Source: Dyadobacter fermentans DSM 18053 (lineage in GTDB: Bacteria; Bacteroidota; Bacteroidia; Cytophagales; Spirosomataceae). From it: a DNA stretch of 64,000 bases. The position numbers were made by a program, and so were the translations under genes. Positions within the stretch are counted from its first letter, which is position 1, and every line of letters begins with the position of its first letter. Shown piece by piece: positions 50,155-58,381 of the stretch. The stretch covers positions 3,720,001 to 3,784,000 of the forward strand of contig NC_013037.1 of assembly GCF_000023125.1 (NCBI RefSeq), given 5' to 3'. The notes under the pieces were generated by a model, which did no database searches, was not told the DNA's origin, and saw nothing but the letters and a program-made list of their open reading frames with translations.

Positions 50155-51384
50155 TTAATGCATCACACCGGCATCCGCGCCCTGCTGTACTTCCACCTTG
50201 TGGGTAATAAACCGGCGGCCTACCACGAGCACAATCAGCGCCAGCGTAGCCGAACCGGCCATAGCCGCCACCATCGGTATCAGCGAAGGCTCTTCGAACA
50301 GGCTGATCCCGATGGAAATCAATGTCCCCGCACCCATTTGAAATGCACCCATCAATGCCGACGCGCTGCCCGCATTACGTGTGAACGGAGCGAGTGAAAG
50401 TGCGGCCGCATTCGGGTAGGTGTAGCCCACGCAGCACAGAAAAAGGAATAGAAACACGAGCGTGGAGGTGAGCGTCAGCGCGCCGGCCAGTGCTGCGGCA
50501 AGGAAAGTAAGGCCGATGACCGCCTGGCATATCAGCGCCACATTCACGATCTGCTCGCTGCTGAACCGCCTCAGCATTAATGTATTCACCTGCCCCGAAC
50601 CAATAAACCCGACCGAGAGAAATGCAAAGATCCAGCCGTACACCTTGCCGTCGATTTTAAATACCTCCATAAAAACGATAGGCGAACCCGCTACGTAGGC
50701 AAACAGCCCCGCAAATGCGATGGCGCCGGTAATGGAATAGGTATAAAATTGCGGCTCGCGGAGCACTTCCAGGAAGTTCGCAATGATGGGCTTCGGTTTC
50801 AGCGAAAGCGTTTTATCAGGCTTGTAGCTGTCGGGCAGCCACAATGCCGTGGCGACGAAAATGGCTACGCCCATTAAGGTTAGTATCATGAATACGGCAT
50901 GCCATCCGAATGCGTCGGTCACGTAGCCACCGACCGTAGGGGCGATCATAGGAGAAAAACCAACGACGAGCAGCAATAGCGAAAACACTTTGGCGCTTTC
51001 ACTGACAGGGAAAAGGTCGCGCACCATAGCGACGGAAGCGACAGTGGCCGCACAGCTGCCGACAGCCTGGATAATGCGCAAAACAATGAGCTGCTCCACG
51101 CTGGTAGCGACGGCACACCCGGCCGACGCCAGAATGTAAACGGCCAGACCGATGAACAGCGGCTTTTTCCGCCCGAAACGGTCGAGCAGCGGACCGTAGA
51201 GCAGCTGTCCGAGTGAAATCCCTACGAAATATCCCGATAAGGTTTGTGAAACTTTGGCTGCGGTGGTGTTCAAATCACGCGCAATGGCCGGGAACCCCGG
51301 CAGGTACATATCGATTGAAAAAGGGCCAAGCGCAGTCAGGCTCCCCAGAATGAGGATCAGAAAAAAGTAAGTCTTTTTGGACAT
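50155..51384 (-). CDS. Multidrug efflux MFS transporter, Bcr/CflA type
   Basis: 409 residues from the ATG at 51384 (MSKKTYFFLILILGSLTALGPFSIDMYLP). The frame runs to 51501, but the extra residues are not membrane-like. Twelve helices, with the family marks DMYLPGFPAIARDL, GQLLYGPLLDRFGRKKPL, RIIQAVGSCAATVASVAMVRDLFP and SPMIAPTVGGYV. Bcr/CflA exporters are proton-driven drug or metabolite exporters of the inner membrane. No regulator lies beside it. Confidence 0.92.
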   Translation of the reverse strand: MSKKTYFFLILILGSLTALGPFSIDMYLPGFPAIARDLNTTAAKVSQTLSGYFVGISLGQLLYGPLLDRFGRKKPLFIGLAVYILASAGCAVATSVEQLIVLRIIQAVGSCAATVASVAMVRDLFPVSESAKVFSLLLLVVGFSPMIAPTVGGYVTDAFGWHAVFMILTLMGVAIFVATALWLPDSYKPDKTLSLKPKPIIANFLEVLREPQFYTYSITGAIAFAGLFAYVAGSPIVFMEVFKIDGKVYGWIFAFLSVGFIGSGQVNTLMLRRFSSEQIVNVALICQAVIGLTFLAAALAGALTLTSTLVFLFLFLCCVGYTYPNAAALSLAPFTRNAGSASALMGAFQMGAGTLISIGISLFEEPSLIPMVAAMAGSATLALIVLVVGRRFITHKVEVQQGADAGVMH

Positions 51385-51477
51385 GGGAATACTGTGGTGT
51401 GGAGAAATCCGGTGTGTGGGTAACACGAAATCCCGCGGCCGGGTTCGGGGCAAAAGATTTTTTCGCAGCCCGTACAA

Positions 51478-51507
51478 AATGAGAAAGCCCCGGTTATGCA
51501 CCGAGGC
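51478..51507 (-). terminator. Probable terminator of the 51540-51973 gene pair
   Basis: Stem GCCTCGG/CCGGGGC (one T-G pair) with a seven-base loop, followed on the minus strand by a T-rich stretch. Confidence 0.5.
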
Positions 51508-51539
51508 CCTGCTTTATTTTCATGGCAACATACCTAATA

Positions 51540-51734
51540 TCATGCTGCTACCCAATTGAGCTTCTTCTGAACTTCTTTCTCGCTTTCACTTACTGCATAC
51601 GGCACCTTGTTTTTAAGGTAAATGATGCAGCCCTGCCCTTTTTTATTGGGAGTAATTTTAAGAACGTCTTCTCTATGAATGATAATGTTGATGAGCTTCT
51701 GCCCAAACAATTTGAATGTACCTTTCTGTACCAT
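51540..51734 (-). CDS. Hypothetical small beta-rich protein, 64 aa
   Basis: Not assigned to a family. The pattern INIIIHREDVLKITPNKK, GCIIYLKNK, VPYAVSESEKEVQKKL has the rhythm of a small beta protein ending in a helix, as in FlbD-like or LytTR-like domains (residues that name a position, a turn, then xYxVxES). That likeness is loose. No signal peptide. It follows the 70-residue gene by 26 bases on the same strand and is closed by a terminator-like hairpin (51478-51507), which supports a real two-gene unit. Confidence 0.5.
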   Translation of the reverse strand: MVQKGTFKLFGQKLINIIIHREDVLKITPNKKGQGCIIYLKNKVPYAVSESEKEVQKKLNWVAA

Positions 51735-51760
51735 GTCCTTGTGAATGAAATAATTAACGC

Positions 51761-51973
51761 TTAGGCAACTCCACTAATCGAATTACCAGATTTGAGGAAG
51801 AGCAGATAGTAATCCTTCGAAATAGCGAAATATCCAAGGTCTGTACGGTTACTCAATTGTAGAAAATCAGCCACTTCTCTTTGCGCTTCTGATTCTGATC
51901 TGGCACCTGTGACGGTAAGCACTGCGCCGGGTTTCAAGCTTTTCGCTGGGTTGTTACCTAGTGTCGCTACCAT
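51761..51973 (-). CDS. Hypothetical small protein, 70 aa
   Basis: Not recognised. It starts MVATLGNNPAKSLKPGAVLTVTGARSES and ends LGYFAISKDYYLLFLKSGNSISGVA; two predicted beta hairpins and a central helix (EAQREVADFLQLS). No export signal. First gene of a likely two-gene unit with 51540-51734; divergent from ku. Codon use is a little more A/T-rich than that of the neighbours, and the DNA around it (51540-52240) is visibly A/T-richer, which could mean later acquisition. Confidence 0.5.
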   Translation of the reverse strand: MVATLGNNPAKSLKPGAVLTVTGARSESEAQREVADFLQLSNRTDLGYFAISKDYYLLFLKSGNSISGVA

Positions 51974-52312
51974 AGTTATATCCGATTAAAGAGTTAGTCT
52001 TGTTGTGAAATTGTTTTGGAAGCATCTATTAAAAAGACATGCCAGATGCCCTCGCACAACGAACGTATAAGGATATATCAGGGAGGCTTACGTGGTAACT
52101 TATCAGGAATATATGGATACAAAATGTTGATTACAAGCACTTTGTAATTTTATCCAAAAAATTTACAGGAATTATTGAAATAGTCCCATCTAAGGTCGCC
52201 TGATGTCCATTTTTGAGGAAGTATTATCAAAATGATCGCATCGGCCCAGCGGCATTTGGCGACATTCAAGGCACAGATTTTGCTCTCACCCAATTTTCAA
52301 AACGAAAAGAAT
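51974..52312. other. 339-base A/T-rich spacer between the small gene pair and ku
   Basis: No gene or clear promoter box recognised. A small TTACAA/TTGTAA hairpin is present near 52130-52147. A frame joined to ku reaches back to 52232 but shows no Ku-like sequence before 52313. Confidence 0.4.
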
Positions 52313-53086
52313 ATGAGAGCAATATGGTCCGGGGCGATCGGGTTCGGCCTCGTCAATATCCCCGTCAAACTTTTCAGCGCCGTGCAAGCCAGCGAGCTCG
52401 ACCTCGATATGCTGGATAAAAAAGACCACGCAAACATCCATTACCAGCGCGTAAATGCCAACACGGGCCGCGAGGTGAAGTGGGAGAACATTGTGCGCGG
52501 ATATAAGGTGGAGGACAATTATGTGGTACTCGATGAAAGCGATTTTGAAAAGGCCAGTCCCGAAAAAACGAAAATCATCGAAATCGCGGAGTTTGTCGAT
52601 GAGAAGGAAATCGACAGCATTTACTACGAAACACCCTATTACCTCCAACCCGAAAAGTCGGGTGCGAAACCCTATGCATTGCTGCGCGACGCGCTCAAAA
52701 AAACCGGCAAATGCGGCCTCGGCAGTTATGTGCTGCGTAACCGCGAGAGCCTGGTGCTGATTAAACCACAGGGCGACTTGCTGATCCTCAACAAAATCCG
52801 CTTCGCCGACGAAATCCGCGATACCGACGAGCTCAATATTCCCGATGTGAAGATTAAGCCGGCCGAAATGAATATGGCCGTCCAGCTGATCGAGCAGCTC
52901 ACTACCGAATTCGATATTTCAAATTACAAAGACACCTATAATGAAAAGTTGCTGAAACTGATCATGGCCAAGGCAAAAGGCAAGAAACCGGCGGCCAGCA
53001 AAATGAAGGTCGTTCATTCGAAAAGCCGTGACCTGATGGCGCAATTGAAAGAAAGCCTCTCGGCCCCCAAAAGAAAAGCATCATGA
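52313..53086 (+). CDS. ku: Ku protein of non-homologous end joining
   Basis: 257 residues from the ATG at 52313, where the canonical bacterial Ku start MRAIWSGAIGFGLVNIPVKLF begins. The core ring domain follows (DKKDHANIHYQRVNANTGREV, YVVLDESDFEKASPEKTKIIEI, YYLQPEKSGAKPYALLRDAL, KFIL-type strand LLILNKIRFADEIR). A short basic C-terminus (KGKKPAASKMKVVHSKSR) follows. It forms a homodimer that threads onto DNA ends and recruits LigD-type enzymes. The next gene overlaps its stop by four bases (ATGA), so translation is coupled. Confidence 0.96.
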   Translation: MRAIWSGAIGFGLVNIPVKLFSAVQASELDLDMLDKKDHANIHYQRVNANTGREVKWENIVRGYKVEDNYVVLDESDFEKASPEKTKIIEIAEFVDEKEIDSIYYETPYYLQPEKSGAKPYALLRDALKKTGKCGLGSYVLRNRESLVLIKPQGDLLILNKIRFADEIRDTDELNIPDVKIKPAEMNMAVQLIEQLTTEFDISNYKDTYNEKLLKLIMAKAKGKKPAASKMKVVHSKSRDLMAQLKESLSAPKRKAS

Positions 53087-53982
53087 AAAAGAAAGCGGAG
53101 ATCACCCATCCCGAGAAAATTTACTGGCCCGACGAGCACATTACCAAAGGCGAGCTGATCGATTATTACCGGAATATCGCGACATACATTCTGCCATATA
53201 TGAAAAACAGGCCGCTTTCGCTGCGCAGGCAGCCCAATGGCATTAAAGACGAGGGATTTTTCCAGAAAGACGCGAGCGATTCGGTGCCGGAATGGATCAA
53301 AACCTTTGAAATACTGGCCGAATCCACAGGAAAGATGGTCAATTACCATGTGGTGAACGATGTCGAAAGCCTGCTTTACATCGCGAACCTGGGCTGCATC
53401 GAAATGAACCCTTGGAATTCGACCATCAACAAGCTGGAAAATCCGGATTGGGTGGTGATGGACATCGACCCGTCGGCCAAAAACACGTTCGATGACGTGA
53501 TCGACGTCGCATTGACCATCAAACAAATCCTCGGCGAAATGGACGTGGAAGGGTTTTGCAAAACCTCCGGCGCGAGCGGTATGCACGTTTACATTCCATT
53601 CGGCAGAAAATACGATTACGACCAGGCCCGCGACTTTGCTGAACTGCTCGCGCACATGGTGGTGGAACGGATACCGAAAATCACCACGCTTGAACGCTCA
53701 CTCTCGAAACGCAAAAAGAATCAGATTTACGTGGATTACCTGCAAAACCGCATCGGGCAAACACTCGCATGTGCGTACAGCGCCCGCCCGAAACCCGGCG
53801 CAACGGTGTCAACGCCGCTGGAATGGAGCGAAGTGCAGCACGGCCTGAGCCCGAAGGATTTTACAATTAAGAACATTTTCGACCGGCTCGACAAAAAAGG
53901 TGACCTTTTCAAAGGTGTGCTCGGCAAGGGCATTAACCTCAAAAAAGCCCTGCAAAAGCTCTCGGTACCGGCCCAGGATTAG
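53083..53982 (+). CDS. Stand-alone LigD-type polymerase/primase domain
   Basis: 299 residues of the NHEJ polymerase (PolDom, archaeo-eukaryotic primase fold): KIYWPDEHITKGELIDYYRNIA, RPLSLRRQPNGI, the catalytic DxD in WVVMDIDPSAK, FCKTSGASGMHVYIPFG (His/Ser positions) and RIGQTLACAYSARPKPGATVSTPLEW. No ligase or 3'-phosphoesterase domain is attached, unlike Mycobacterium or Pseudomonas LigD, so the ligase must be elsewhere in the genome. It adds ribonucleotides or deoxynucleotides to broken ends held by Ku. Translationally coupled to ku. Confidence 0.93.
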   Translation: MKKKAEITHPEKIYWPDEHITKGELIDYYRNIATYILPYMKNRPLSLRRQPNGIKDEGFFQKDASDSVPEWIKTFEILAESTGKMVNYHVVNDVESLLYIANLGCIEMNPWNSTINKLENPDWVVMDIDPSAKNTFDDVIDVALTIKQILGEMDVEGFCKTSGASGMHVYIPFGRKYDYDQARDFAELLAHMVVERIPKITTLERSLSKRKKNQIYVDYLQNRIGQTLACAYSARPKPGATVSTPLEWSEVQHGLSPKDFTIKNIFDRLDKKGDLFKGVLGKGINLKKALQKLSVPAQD

Positions 53983-54034
53983 GAGATGATTTGAAGGCGT
54001 ATTTATTTTAACCCTTCAAACCAAAACCAAAATC

Positions 54035-55201
54035 ATGCGCCTATTCCCTACTCAAAAGAGCCTCGGCACGGCATTGCTGCTTGTGTTCCTTCTTGCCCCA
54101 TTGCTTTTCCTCAACGGCTGCTCATCCGACAAAGACGGCGAAGGCGACGCCGATTCCACCAAACGCCCCGTCGTGATCGGCTATGTGGGCGGCTTCCACG
54201 GTTTGCTGAACACCAGCAACATCGACGCCAAAATGCTGACGCATATCAATTACGCGTTTGTTGATATTAAAAACGGCAAAGCGTTTCTGACCAATGAAAA
54301 GACCGACACGACCAATTTCCGTCAGCTCAACCTGCTGAAAGGCGACAATCCCGACCTGAAAATCATGATCTCGATCGGGGGCTGGGCGTGGAGCGAGAAT
54401 TTCTCGGACGCCGTGCTCACCGATTCTGCCCGGAAAGTATTCGCGAAAAGCAGTGTAGATATCATTAAAAAGTACAACCTGGACGGTGTTGATATAGACT
54501 GGGAATACCCCGGCCTGCCTGGCGAAGAAGGCAATGTTTTCCGTCCCGAGGACAAGCAGAACTACACCGAAATGTTCCACGCCATCCGCAACGAACTCGA
54601 CTTGCTGGAAAAAGAAACCGGTAAGAAAAAACTTCTCACCACGGCCGTGGCCGGGTGGGTGGAGTTCCTCAAAGCCACCGAAATGGATAAGGCACAGCGC
54701 TATCTCGACTATGTGAACCTGATGACCTACGACCTTTTCCAGGGAGATACGGCGGTTCACCATGCGAGCTTGTACCCTTCCAACATTTACAAAACGGCTA
54801 AATCGGTGGATAATGCCGTAAAAGGCTTCCATGCCGCCGGTGTGCCGATGGAAAAACTGGTGGTGGGTTTGCCCTTCTATGGCCGGATGTTCACGGTAGC
54901 CAAGCTGGACAAAGGGCTGGGACAAAAGCAGATCAAGCAGCAGTATGTCGATGGCTATTCGTACATCAAAGACAGCCTGGTGAATAAAAAAGGGTTTAAA
55001 GAATACCGCGACACCGTGGCGAAGGCGCCCTACCTGCTCAATGCCGAAACCGGCGATGTGCTGAGCTACGACGATGAAGAGTCGGTGCGGGAAAAATGCA
55101 AATATGTGCTGACCAACAAGCTGGGCGGGGTAATGTTCTGGGAATACGACTCCGATCCCAAAAAGTATTTGCTCAATGAGATTGATAAGTCATTAAAATA
55201 A
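54035..55201 (+). CDS. Glycoside hydrolase family 18 (chitinase-like) lipoprotein
   Basis: 388 residues. Lipoprotein signal with lipobox (LLFLNGCSSD), then a GH18 TIM barrel: VIGYVGGFHG start, INYAFVDI, KIMISIGGWAWSENF, and the catalytic DGVDIDWEYPG (DxxDxDxE), later VNLMTYDLFQ and GLPFYGRMF. The C-terminus has GVMFWEYDSDPKKYLLNEID. It probably cleaves chitin or related GlcNAc polymers at the cell surface or in the periplasm. Single gene with two hairpins behind it (55213-55233 and 55243-55280). Confidence 0.94.
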   Translation: MRLFPTQKSLGTALLLVFLLAPLLFLNGCSSDKDGEGDADSTKRPVVIGYVGGFHGLLNTSNIDAKMLTHINYAFVDIKNGKAFLTNEKTDTTNFRQLNLLKGDNPDLKIMISIGGWAWSENFSDAVLTDSARKVFAKSSVDIIKKYNLDGVDIDWEYPGLPGEEGNVFRPEDKQNYTEMFHAIRNELDLLEKETGKKKLLTTAVAGWVEFLKATEMDKAQRYLDYVNLMTYDLFQGDTAVHHASLYPSNIYKTAKSVDNAVKGFHAAGVPMEKLVVGLPFYGRMFTVAKLDKGLGQKQIKQQYVDGYSYIKDSLVNKKGFKEYRDTVAKAPYLLNAETGDVLSYDDEESVREKCKYVLTNKLGGVMFWEYDSDPKKYLLNEIDKSLK

Positions 55202-55242
55202 CATCGTGCTTGCCAGGGGTTAAAACCCCCTGGGAGCGATAT

Positions 55243-55280
55243 GGGCCGTGCCGCTGGCACTGGCCTTTTTTTTGTTTTTT
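55243..55280 (+). terminator. Terminator of the GH18 gene
   Basis: GGCCGTGCC pairs with GGCACTGGCC (one bulge) over a GCT loop and runs into T9. A second hairpin, CCAGGGG/CCCCTGG, stands just ahead (55213-55233). Confidence 0.8.
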
Positions 55281-55313
55281 TGGACTTTTGATGTACACTT
55301 CTTCTTTTTGATT

Positions 55314-56054
55314 TCAGAAGAGGTTCCAGGTGTTGATTTCGTGGTAGCCTTCTGTCAGCTCGCCGGTCCGGAAGCGGTTCACGTACTCGTGTGCGCGGCG
55401 TGTGGGCTCGGGGAGCCGGTGCTTGCCTGTACATTTGAGTGCGAGTGTGAGGCTGTCTTCGAGCGTCATCTGATGGCCGGGGGAAATGAAAACGGGTTTG
55501 ACATTGTCCTTTGTCCTCAGTGCATAGCCGATCACCTCGCCTTTATCTGTAACGGGCGTGTATTCTCCTTTCATCGTGCCGGGCTCGGTATACTGCCCTG
55601 CAAGTTTCTTTTTGGCACAACCCATCGTAACAGCGCCGGTAAGCACCCCGAAATGCGACGCGATGCCCATCCGGCGTGCGTGAAGGATGCCGTTTCCGTC
55701 AAACATGATCAGGTCGGGCTTTACCGGGATCTGTTCATAGGCTTTCAGGATTGCCGGAATTTCGCGAAAAGCCAGGTAGCCGGGCACATAGGGGAATATC
55801 GTGCTGCTTTTGACGAGCGAAAATGCGATTGGTTGAAGATCGGGATAGCTCAGCACCACCAGTCCGGCATAAACGGTCTCACTATACAGCGCGAGTGAAA
55901 TATCGGCACCGGCGATCGTTTTTGGCTCTTTTTGATAGGGTTCCAGCTTCAAATGTGAGCGGAGTTGCTGCTGGATGAGCGTGGCCTCGCCGATCGTCAG
56001 CTGATCGTAATTTACTTCGGGTGTAATCACCATTCTTTGCAGTGTGTCTGGCAT
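55314..56054 (-). CDS. nfi: Endonuclease V
   Basis: 246 residues from the ATG at 56054. ATGs at 56075 and 56033 are alternatives, and the family match only begins after the latter. Motifs: AGADISLALYSETVYAGLVVL (first catalytic Asp), FPYVPGYLAFREIPAIL (wedge and Glu), DLIMFDGNGILHARRMGIASHFGVLTGAVTMGCAKK (second Asp and His), ISPGHQMTLEDSL. It nicks DNA, and in many species RNA, one base 3' of deoxyinosine. It is divergent from the 168-residue membrane protein, with starts about 60 bases apart. Confidence 0.94.
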   Translation of the reverse strand: MPDTLQRMVITPEVNYDQLTIGEATLIQQQLRSHLKLEPYQKEPKTIAGADISLALYSETVYAGLVVLSYPDLQPIAFSLVKSSTIFPYVPGYLAFREIPAILKAYEQIPVKPDLIMFDGNGILHARRMGIASHFGVLTGAVTMGCAKKKLAGQYTEPGTMKGEYTPVTDKGEVIGYALRTKDNVKPVFISPGHQMTLEDSLTLALKCTGKHRLPEPTRRAHEYVNRFRTGELTEGYHEINTWNLF

Positions 56055-56115
56055 GATATTTCCTGATATATACAAAAGTTATATGCCCAATTACTTCAAA
56101 AACCAGGCCACTTTC

Positions 56116-56622
56116 ATGGAACACACCTCTGTCAAACGCAAATGGGCGAACTGGAAATTCGTTTCGTTCGTCGTAATCCTCATTGCCATTTTTGTAAAAT
56201 TTTATGTACTCGACGAGCACGACGAGAATGCGGCCGTAACTGTTGCCCTGGACCTTCCGCAGATCGCGATGCGAAACCAGCAGGAAGTGGCCGCCATTCT
56301 GGGCAAAGGCAAGCTCGAAAGCTATTATACCGACGAGCAGGCAGGTTGCGAAAAATGCCCCCGGGTAACCTACCGCGAGGGTAAGGCCGAAATCATTTAC
56401 ATTAACGACATCGCCGACCAGATCAGGCTCAACAACCTCTCCGATTACGCATTCGAGGACCGCATTATCCTGGGCCTGCTCAACCTGACCGAAAACATAG
56501 CCCCGAACATCGACCAGGACGGCGTGAAAACCTGGGACAATTACCAGAAATACACCCAGATATCCGCCTTCTCGAAGGACGGCCACGTGGATTACATTCT
56601 TATCAAAAGCAAAACCGAATAG
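56116..56622 (+). CDS. Hypothetical single-pass membrane protein, 168 aa
   Basis: Start at the ATG at 56116 (MEHTSVKRKW), because a membrane helix follows at once (FVSFVVILIAIFVKFYVL). Met codons at 56044 and 56083 are possible but would run through the nfi start region. After the helix comes a soluble domain with AVTVALDLPQIAMRNQQEVAAILGKG, a Cys pair in GCEKCPRVTY and YINDIADQIRLN; an alternation of helices and strands. Topology is probably cytoplasmic N-terminus with the domain outside. No family recognised. Convergent with nhaA (three-base gap). Confidence 0.6.
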   Translation: MEHTSVKRKWANWKFVSFVVILIAIFVKFYVLDEHDENAAVTVALDLPQIAMRNQQEVAAILGKGKLESYYTDEQAGCEKCPRVTYREGKAEIIYINDIADQIRLNNLSDYAFEDRIILGLLNLTENIAPNIDQDGVKTWDNYQKYTQISAFSKDGHVDYILIKSKTE

Positions 56623-56625
56623 CCC

Positions 56626-57804
56626 CTACCGTGCCGCACGCCTGCTCACGGCGTAAAGCGCAGCATAGCCGAGTATACCCGAAAGGACAGAGCCGGTGAG
56701 AATCGAAAACTTGGCTTCGGAAAGGATGAGGTGCTCACCTGGAAACGACAGCAATGCAATAAATACCGACATCGTAAAGCCGATCCCGCCCAGCATTCCC
56801 ACGCCGATAATATGTGCCCAGCCCGCGCGGCTGGGCATGCTGCTGATCCCGAGCTTCACGGTAAGCCACGAGAGCAGGGTAATGCCCAGCGGCTTGCCGA
56901 TCACCAGTCCGAGGATAATGCCTAGCCCCAGGCTGGTCGTAAGCCCTTCTAGCATTTCGGCTTCGAAGGTGATATTGGTGTTGGCCAATGCGAAAACGGG
57001 CATGATAGCGAAGTTTACCGGCTTCACAAGCAGGTGTTCGAGCCTCTCCAATGGCGACTCCTGCGCGTCGGGCGTGGTGGGGATGGCGAAGGCCGTGAGC
57101 ACGCCGGCAATGGTGGCATGCACGCCCGAATGGTGGATAAAATACCAGATCAGCGCGCCCGGCACCAGGTAGGCCGCCAGGTTTTTGACGCCCGCGCGGT
57201 TCATCACCAGCAAAGCCGCAAAAATACCCGCCGCATACAGTAGGTAGTTGTAATGCAAATCGGAAGAATAGAAAATAGCAATGACGAGGATCGCCATCAG
57301 ATCGTCGACGATCGCGAGTGCCGCGAGGAAAATTTTGAGTGAGGACGGCACTTTGCTGCCCAGCATGGTGATGATCGCGATTGCAAACGCAATGTCGGTT
57401 GCCATGGGAATGCCCCAGCCTGCGGCGGTGTGGGTGCCTTTATTCAGCAAAAAGTAAATCGCAGCCGGAGCCAGCACGCCGCCCAGGGCTGCAAAAATGG
57501 GTAAAGCCGCTTTTTTGAAAGAAGACAACTCCCCTTCTACCAGCTCCCGCTTAATTTCCAGCCCTACGAGGAGGAAAAACACAGCCATCAGTCCATCGTT
57601 GATCCAGAGCAGGATCGGATAGCGCAAATAGACGCTTTCGCTATGGAAGCCGACTTCCGTGCCGAGCCATTTCTCGAACGTACCCGCAGCGGGAGAATTC
57701 GCAATGATGAGCGAAATGATGACGCATACGATCAGAATGACGCCGCCCAGCGACTCCGACTGTATGAATTCTTTAAAGGGTTTGAGGTTAATCAGTTTAG
57801 CCAT
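56626..57804 (-). CDS. nhaA: Na+/H+ antiporter NhaA
   Basis: 392 residues from the ATG at 57804 (MAKLINLKPFKEFIQSESLGG); the frame extends to 57846 without membrane character. NhaA landmarks: WINDGLMAVFFLLVGLEIKRELVEGEL, GWGIPMATDIAFAIAIITMLG, LKIFLAALAIVDDLMAILVIAIFY with the Asp pair of the ion site, and HSGVHATIAGVLTAFAIP. It exchanges sodium for protons in the inner membrane. The leader of about 270 bases to the next gene is A/T-rich and carries no identified sensor; a Na-responsive or yybP-like element was not recognised. Confidence 0.96.
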   Translation of the reverse strand: MAKLINLKPFKEFIQSESLGGVILIVCVIISLIIANSPAAGTFEKWLGTEVGFHSESVYLRYPILLWINDGLMAVFFLLVGLEIKRELVEGELSSFKKAALPIFAALGGVLAPAAIYFLLNKGTHTAAGWGIPMATDIAFAIAIITMLGSKVPSSLKIFLAALAIVDDLMAILVIAIFYSSDLHYNYLLYAAGIFAALLVMNRAGVKNLAAYLVPGALIWYFIHHSGVHATIAGVLTAFAIPTTPDAQESPLERLEHLLVKPVNFAIMPVFALANTNITFEAEMLEGLTTSLGLGIILGLVIGKPLGITLLSWLTVKLGISSMPSRAGWAHIIGVGMLGGIGFTMSVFIALLSFPGEHLILSEAKFSILTGSVLSGILGYAALYAVSRRAAR

Positions 57805-58020
57805 GCAGGCAATATAGTAAATCCAGCGGAACTGCCGGACGGGCATATATTGTACTTTTCAAATAAAAACCAGATCATTAGTCAGTATAGACATATTTGA
57901 ATATTTCAAATCATAAAACTGTCATATTTACCGTCAAATCACTCATCACCAATAAAAACCACTCATATAGCCGTTTGATCATTCATTGAATAAAGATATA
58001 TCCATCCATAAAATACCATT

Positions 58021-58028
58021 TATATTTG
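58021..58028 (+). promoter_or_regulatory. Bacteroidota -7 box (TATATTTG)
   Basis: TATATTTG fits TAnnTTTG and lies 46 bases ahead of the ATG at 58075. Confidence 0.55.
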
Positions 58029-58074
58029 CATCATCAAATAAGACAAAGACAAGAAACAATAAATAATAAGAGCT

Positions 58075-58296
58075 ATGAAAACTTTGATCACAACCTTCGT
58101 TAGCATTATCGCATTGACCAGTTCAGTTGCATTTGCCGAAGACAATAAATCAGCCAATACAATCAAAAACGCGCTGCCTGCATCCACTCCCGTAGTAGAA
58201 ACGCCAGCGCCACCGAAAGCGACAAAAGTGAACCCATATTATACCCAGACGCCTGCTCAAAAAGCAGCCATCGTCGAGCTGAAAACGACAAAATAG
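58075..58296 (+). CDS. Small secreted protein, 73 aa
   Basis: Signal peptide MKTLITTFVSIIALTSSVAFA with an Ala-x-Ala cleavage site, leaving a 52-residue mature chain rich in Ala, Pro, Thr and Lys (VVETPAPPKATKVNPYYTQTPAQKA). Low complexity, probably disordered. A good -7 box upstream and a strong terminator behind show it is expressed as a unit. No family known. Similar tiny Pro/Thr-rich secreted proteins are frequent in Bacteroidota. Function unknown. Confidence 0.7.
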   Translation: MKTLITTFVSIIALTSSVAFAEDNKSANTIKNALPASTPVVETPAPPKATKVNPYYTQTPAQKAAIVELKTTK

Positions 58297-58332
58297 GTTT
58301 TAGTAAAAATTGAAAGGTGAAATTGAGATGTT

Positions 58333-58364
58333 AAAAAGGAGGGCCAGTGACCCTCCTTTTTTTA
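58333..58364. terminator. Bidirectional terminator between the small secreted protein and the aminophosphonate operon
   Basis: Stem AAAGGAGGG/CCCTCCTTT with a seven-base loop and runs of A (left) and T (right). Serves both the plus gene and the minus operon that ends at 58382. Confidence 0.85.
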
Positions 58365-58381
58365 TTGCCCTAAGCGCCGCC

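Noticed and set aside
51540..51973. Toxin-antitoxin pair
   Set aside because: Size and arrangement would fit, but no family motif of any known toxin or antitoxin is visible; left as unknown.
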